Shown one piece after another: positions 58,947-64,000 of a stretch of 64,000 bases of DNA. The translations under genes and the position numbers were made by a program. Source of the DNA: Xiphias gladius (Eukaryota > Chordata > Actinopteri > Istiophoriformes > Xiphiidae); assembly GCF_016859285.1 (NCBI RefSeq), contig NC_053414.1, forward strand, positions 4,485,517 to 4,549,516. Reading direction: 5' to 3'. The stretch's first letter is position 1, and each line of letters starts with the position of its first letter. Below the pieces are notes generated by a model, which was given only the letters and a program-made list of their open reading frames with translations, was not told where the DNA came from and ran no database searches.

Positions 58947-59095
58947 TCGACCAATTTAAGGCTTCCAAGTTCGACAGCGGAGTCAAAGTCGATCTGTCAC
59001 GTCCAGAGAGTCCGGACCAAGCCTCGCCGGACTCTCAGCCCTACGAGGCGGCGTTTCCTGATGTTACTACAGAATCAAAAGGCCCCGAAAAGTAG
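58947..59095 (+). other. Coding-like island, possible terminal exon of an unidentified plus-strand gene
   Basis: In AT-rich surroundings a GC-richer block follows a plausible acceptor (TTTTACTGCAAACCAG) and stays open for 49 codons to TAG. The translation is polar and acidic (DQFKASKFDSGVKVDLSRPE, then SPDQASPDSQPYEAAFPDVT). AATAAA follows at about 59156. I find no upstream exon and no family. It may instead be a conserved piece of the npepps 3' UTR read on the wrong strand. Confidence 0.25.
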
Positions 59096-60139
59096 TGTTG
59101 TGATCTTTTTTTTTTTTTCTTCCTTTACTCAGAATATAAGATTATCTCGACATTTAAATAAATCACTGCATCTGATGTCTTATAAAAACACGCCAATACC
59201 TTCATTTCATTGGGGGTGGAAGATAAAGAAACGGGGTGGGGGGGGTGTGTGAGGGGGGGGTTAAATTGATTGTTGATTCAAACTATACAAACTCTGACTG
59301 AACAGAGCTCGATGGGGTTTTTAGGTGGAGGAGGAGGAGGTTGGGAGGTGGAAACATGTAATCATGATTTTTTTTTTTTTTTTTAACTTTTCCACTTAAT
59401 TCTTTTAAAAGGAACATCGTCCGCCAGAAAAAAAAGAAAGAAAAAAAAAAGCTTGCATTATACAGTTTACAATGTAGTACCATGCTAGCGCTGCTCGCCT
59501 CGTCCTAATCATCTGTTAGCAATGGAGAATCAGTGCTGTTGGAAACTACAACACACACACACACTACTGTTATTAACCCCATTCTGCCCAGGTGCCCTCG
59601 GCTTTCACCCAATCACGACGCCCGAAAGCGAAGGGGGCGGAGGAGAGGGCGCGAGCACAAACAGCGAGGTGAAAACAAAACAAAAAAACGACAAATCATT
59701 TGTTTGTACAGAAAACAAACGGAAGTAAACAAAGCAGCAAATGCAGAAAATCACACTTCATGCATTTAAAAATGTCTGGCAGGAGGAGGCGGGAAAAAGA
59801 AGGAGGCCGGGGGTCGGGGACGATTCACAGTTTTCTCAGCTACGACGCAGAGGAGGACGAGGGTGGACACGCGGGGCAGGGTTAGCGATCACCTCGAGGC
59901 TCGCGGCGTTTCCGCGCCCTCACCGAGCGCCGGGTTTTGACCCACGTGTCGTCTGCTCGTGGACAGAATGGGGGTAAAACTACATTCCTGGTCTGACTAA
60001 AATGGATTTCGCTTCGATAACGTAGAAAGAGTCTCTTTGTGTTTCCAACACTTTGTTAAATTCTTGGCTTTGTCTTCTTGATTTCATACAGTTTCTTTAG
60101 AGGAATGAAGCCTGCTGTAAGTACGCTCTGGTCTCCCGC

Positions 60140-60260
60140 TCCGGTCTGTAGTGAGGGGGGGGGCGAGGCAGCTATGATGCTGGGAGGTCCGCAATGGAGG
60201 GAGGGAGGGGGGTCGGGAGTGGGGAGGGGGGGCTGGAGGAGGCGGCTGAGGGGGGGGCCC
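60140..60260. repeat. G-run-rich tract beside the npepps stop codon
   Basis: Many runs of three to nine G on the plus strand, for example near 60155, 60205, 60228 and 60250, with short spacers. They meet the usual quadruplex pattern on the plus strand. The npepps mRNA would be C-rich here. Confidence 0.7.
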
Positions 60261-60263
60261 GGC

Positions 60264-63200
60264 TCAGACGGGGGGCGCTTTGCGCTGCAGTAGATACTGG
60301 TGGATGTCGTCCGCGTCGCGCTTCAGCCAGGCGGCGTTGAGGAGAATGTTCTCGCAGCACTGCTGCACCGTGCGCTCGGCCGCCGGCGCCGGGTGACTCT
60401 CAAAGAAACTCTGCGGGGACAAAGAGGAAAAACAGGGCCGTTTGCAGAAGGGCACTGGGAAGGAGACCAACAAACAAAGAGGACAAAGAAATGTCCCCAC
60501 AATCCAGCCGCAGAGTCGATCTAGCGGCCGATGCGCAGCTTTTGATCGACCTTCCTCGGCAGAGCGGCTGGAGTTGACGAGGAGTCCGTAAAGCGCTCGG
60601 AAGGACGTAAAGGTTTCAACTTCCATTGCTGAAGATGATCACGTGAACAAACAAAACCGCTACTAAACGGACCCTTGTGGCGAGAAACAGAAGGGACACG
60701 GGTCACTGGGGCTGCTGGATGTGGGTTTATCGTCTTTAAAACTAAACCTAAAACTAATGCAAAGACAACATGTATTGATAAAGTCACTTTTCAGTCCGCG
60801 AGAGTTTGATATCGACAATCTCTCGGATCTTTGAAGTCATTTTGCACCTTTCCCCATCAGGTTCACTGCCGCCTGCACGCGTTTCTTGCTCGCACTTAAA
60901 TCTGCATCGGGTGATATTTGCGATGTCTGCGTTGAGTGAAGAGACCGGGTGAAGCGTTCATGCGGCAGGTAATAATTCTAGACGGGTTTCCGAAGCGACA
61001 TCAGCGGCGGGACGCGGAACAAGAGCCGCAAAAGTAACCGAGACGAAGACCGACAAAACGCAAAAGTACCGAGCTGAAAATGTTCATTACCCCGGGACGG
61101 AGACCCGCCCCGTCGGCCCAGGGCGCAGAATTAGCCCTTAGCCCCGGATGGTCCTGCTCCAAGCCGCAGGAATAAATGGCAGTTCTGAGGCCAGACCGCT
61201 CCCGCTGGTACCGGTGAATATTACCGAGGCTCTGTGTTCGACGTGTGAGGAAAGTTTAATTCCGGGACAACCGACGAGGAGACTGGTGGCACCGGGACGT
61301 TACGCTTATAATTTATCAGAGAAAACGAATCAATCAGGTCAGCGGAGTCTCGATCCTTGGTGGCCGATCAGTGATCCTGATCAAGTCCCGGACCGAGTGC
61401 AGCTCTGCCCGTTTACGCCGCAGTCGTCTTACGATACGAGTTCTTGTACCAACGTAGCACATCTGGCAGAAACCCCGTGTCTGCTACATTCCGAGGAGAG
61501 AGCAGGATTTTCATACACGTTGATTTTACAGACATAAAAACCAGGATGAGCGAGTCCGAGCTCTTGACTCGTTTACGTGTTTTTGGGTTGAACACGACCC
61601 GCGTTGGCAGTTTTCAGGCGCGCACGGGTCACGGCTCTCTGCCCCCGTGGAGCCAACTTTGTGTCTAGTCTCCTCCGGCATGATCAGTTTCTCACTGGAA
61701 CAGGCTTCACGTTAGTTACAGCCAGAGCTGACAGATGCCTGTCAAAAAGATGCAAAGGACGTTTGTCAGCTACAGATACACCCTCTAAAGCAGTATAACA
61801 GGTTCCCAGTGAAACCGTCCGCATATAGGTTATTATGACACCGTGGTAACGCGTTTTCTACCCCAGTGCTGCATGTGCATCCTCACTTGTTTGTGAACGA
61901 GAAACCCGTCCATACGGAGAGTCGGTGAGTCCTACAACAGAGAATGAACACTGGACCTCGTTCGCTCCAGTGAGATGCTACGGCTGCTCTGCTGGACGTG
62001 AACGGAGGCAGTTGTGTGCTCACACTCCAGCCACAACAGCCTAAACAGCTGATGGTAGGTCAGGACTGTGTTACTGAGGGGTTTTTTGGTTTTGTTTAAA
62101 GTTATTCTGCCCTCTAGTGGTTAAAAAAAATGCTCCTGCAGGTTTAGGAAACGGGTCAGTCCTAATTCACTTAAATCCTAAACAGTCTCAATTTCAAGAT
62201 CTGTTCCAAATCAACTACTACGTTTCAAAAATCGACTTAATTCAAGAAGGAAAAGTTGGAATCATTTATATATGTGAACTAAAAGAATATTACATTATAA
62301 CAACCCTTTTTTTCTCCGTTAAAAAGCAAAACTTCCAGGAAAAAACCCAATATATTAAAAAAAACCCCACAACAAATGAAAACCAATGAGGAGTTCTGTA
62401 AAGTGCTCTCACCTTCACTTCAGTAGCCATTTTGTCAATAGCGAATCCATCGACCGTGAGCTGCAAAGACAAGCAAACAAGAAACGTGTGTGTGCTGAAC
62501 AGAAAGAAAAAAGAAAAGAAAAAAAACTCAGTGATATCTGTGTTTTGAATGAAAGCAGGTTGGGAAATATTCTCACTCAAACTACAGCCGCCTGAAAGTT
62601 TCGGATTATTATTTAAAACAAAGACAAACCACAGACACCGATAGTCCACCTGCCTTGTTGTGAAAAATAGGCCAGAACTTAAAATAACTGAGGCTTCTGC
62701 TTATTTTTAATTCATGATCACTGTGTTGGAAGCAGTGCTGAAGAAATGAATCGTACACCCACTGTCACATCAAAACAAGACCTCAGGAGATTCAGAGTGT
62801 AATTCAGAGGCAGCGGGAGTTTGTTTCTGTGTTTGTTTTTTACCTTGATGAGCCGTGATATGAGGAAGCCGCCCTGGTAGCGGTTGTAAAGTTCCTCCCA
62901 GTTGTCCTTGACAAACTTCCAGGCAGCTTTCCGGCCTTGTTTGCTGCTCCCTGCCACGCCCCCGATTACCGACACCGTGTCCTGGGGACGGACATCTTCC
63001 TGTTGGGGAGAAGACCCAGAAGAAAAAGCGGTAAGCTGTCGAGACGTTTGACAGGACGGGTAGTCAGATGCTGACTTGGGCCGGCTGAGTCTGAGCAAAC
63101 GGCCTCAACATCCCTGTTACTGAAGAACTTCATGTAACTGGAAAGCTGGTAAATTTGTCGACGTGACTCAACAGTTGATTGCTTAACTTTGACTTCCAGT

Positions 63201-63884
63201 TTCTATTTATAGCGGCCTAAATTTTATAGTTAAAAAAATTTTATTGGAAGAACTGACGCGGTAAAAATCAGCACATATTAGTATTTCAAAGCTGAAATGT
63301 ACACACTTTTATAAAAGGTAACATGCCACATTTTTCTCAAAAATCTCATCTCCCTCATTAACATGATTAGAAGCGTGTTGGTTAAAAATAGCACTTTACA
63401 ATCTACGACAGTCCTTTTCATTTCCTCTGAGTAACAAAACCAAACCTGCGACGAGGAGTAAAAATGAGGCCAGACGTACCGAGAGGGCGAAGTTGAGGAC
63501 TTTCTGAATGAGGTCGGGGGCGGAGATGGCGCCCAGCACTCGCTCGATACGATTCTTCTCCTCCTGCATGTCAGCTTGTTTGTGGAGCTGAAGGGCCGAG
63601 TGACACAGGGAAAGAATGGATGTATGAAAGAGAGTAGAAAGGGTTGAGAGAGAGAGCGAAAAGTTACAAGGCAAAAAAATCTGACGGCATCTAATCCTGT
63701 GAAAACGTCTTCACTTCCTCTAGGATGACGATGGTAAAGCTCAGTCTCTCAGATTATTGTGATTTGTTGGTGCGATCGTCCATGAAGATGTTTAGGGCAG
63801 AGTCTGACATGCCAGGTGCAGTTTTACCTTCAGCATGGTGTCCAATGTGGCACTGTCTCCATGCTTCAGCACTGTTAAATACAC
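60264..63884 (-). CDS. npepps: Puromycin-sensitive aminopeptidase (NPEPPS), C-terminal part
   Basis: NPEPPS is a cytosolic M1-family zinc aminopeptidase that trims peptides. Only the end of the C-terminal helical (ERAP1_C-like) domain is in the window. Five coding exons on the minus strand: 63828-63884, 63480-63587, 62844-62999, 62413-62460 and 60264-60410, all GT-AG, all phase 0, 171 codons plus stop. Their peptides begin VYLTVLKHGDSATLDTMLK, LHKQADMQEEKNRIERVLGA, EDVRPQDTVSVIGGVAGSSK, LTVDGFAIDKMATEVK, and the last exon gives ERTVQQCCENILLNAAWLKR and DIHQYLLQRKAPPV. This matches the human C terminus almost residue by residue. The HExxH catalytic site lies in earlier exons beyond 64000. The 3' UTR contains G/C-rich patches. 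The gene is partial only because the window ends. Confidence 0.96.
60411..62412. other. npepps: Last intron of npepps
   Basis: A 2-kb intron. A 129-codon plus-strand frame at 61148-61537 has no recognisable content. No repeat or RNA gene identified. Confidence 0.6.
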
Positions 63885-64000
63885 CTGATAAAAAGACACA
63901 AACACGGCGTCAAATGATATTCAAACATGATCGCTTTGCAAAATTCAACAGAATCTCATTGCCGTCTGGGTTGTTCTACAGGATTACTTCATACTGTACA

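Noticed and set aside
61148-61537. 129-codon plus-strand frame in the last npepps intron
   Set aside because: No recognised motifs, no polyadenylation or splice context; expected by chance in a GC-balanced intron.

Overview
The window is vertebrate nuclear DNA, most likely from a spiny-rayed (percomorph) teleost fish. The genes have introns with GT-AG boundaries, the spacing is compact, and the introns carry typical fish repeats: Tc1/mariner remnants, hAT-type elements, an R2/NeSL-like LINE fragment, long CA/GT microsatellites and GTTAGC/GCTAAC-rich promoter DNA. There is no operon structure, phage, CRISPR array or rRNA/tRNA gene that I can support.

Layout. 1-2.3 kb: a short inverted-repeat transposon, then the last coding exon of an unrecognised plus-strand gene. 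2.3-9.9 kb: AT-rich intergenic DNA with a MITE and two copies of a LINE 3' end. 9.9-18.1 kb: cdc6 on the minus strand (11 coding exons, complete 551-aa protein), with a promoter that has E2F-like sites and two CCAAT boxes. 18.9-48.1 kb: wipf2 on the minus strand (7 coding exons, complete 461-aa protein). Its 5' introns are long and packed with transposon remnants. 48.3-48.65 kb: a minisatellite-like tract. 49.06-49.65 kb: mrpl21 on the plus strand, head to head with wipf2, as one uninterrupted reading frame. 51.7-56.8 kb: the c6orf120 homologue on the minus strand, with its whole coding sequence in one exon. 58.4-64 kb: the 3' end of npepps on the minus strand (last five coding exons), running off the window.

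How the genes relate. Cdc6 is the AAA+ licensing factor that helps load MCM helicase at replication origins. Wipf2 links WASP-family proteins and actin. bL21m (mrpl21) is part of the mitochondrial large ribosomal subunit. The C6orf120 homologue is a small secreted or membrane-associated protein. Npepps is the puromycin-sensitive aminopeptidase. They do not form one pathway. The wipf2-cdc6 order and orientation match the human 17q21 neighbourhood. mrpl21 and c6orf120 come from other human chromosomes, so this block has been rearranged relative to mammals.

The most interesting points are: a fish Cdc6 without the KEN degron seen in the aligned human region but with its cyclin-binding RRL motif kept; an intronless mrpl21 that may be a retrogene; a wipf2 exon whose acceptor is preceded by a long TG repeat instead of a polypyrimidine tract; a four-codon upstream ORF overlapping the c6orf120 start codon; two hAT elements with visible 8-bp target-site duplications, one with a BED-finger remnant; and an unexplained coding-like island at 58.95-59.10 kb. 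I see no clear evidence for a wholly new biological system. Exon borders were derived by hand from splice signals and reading-frame phase.
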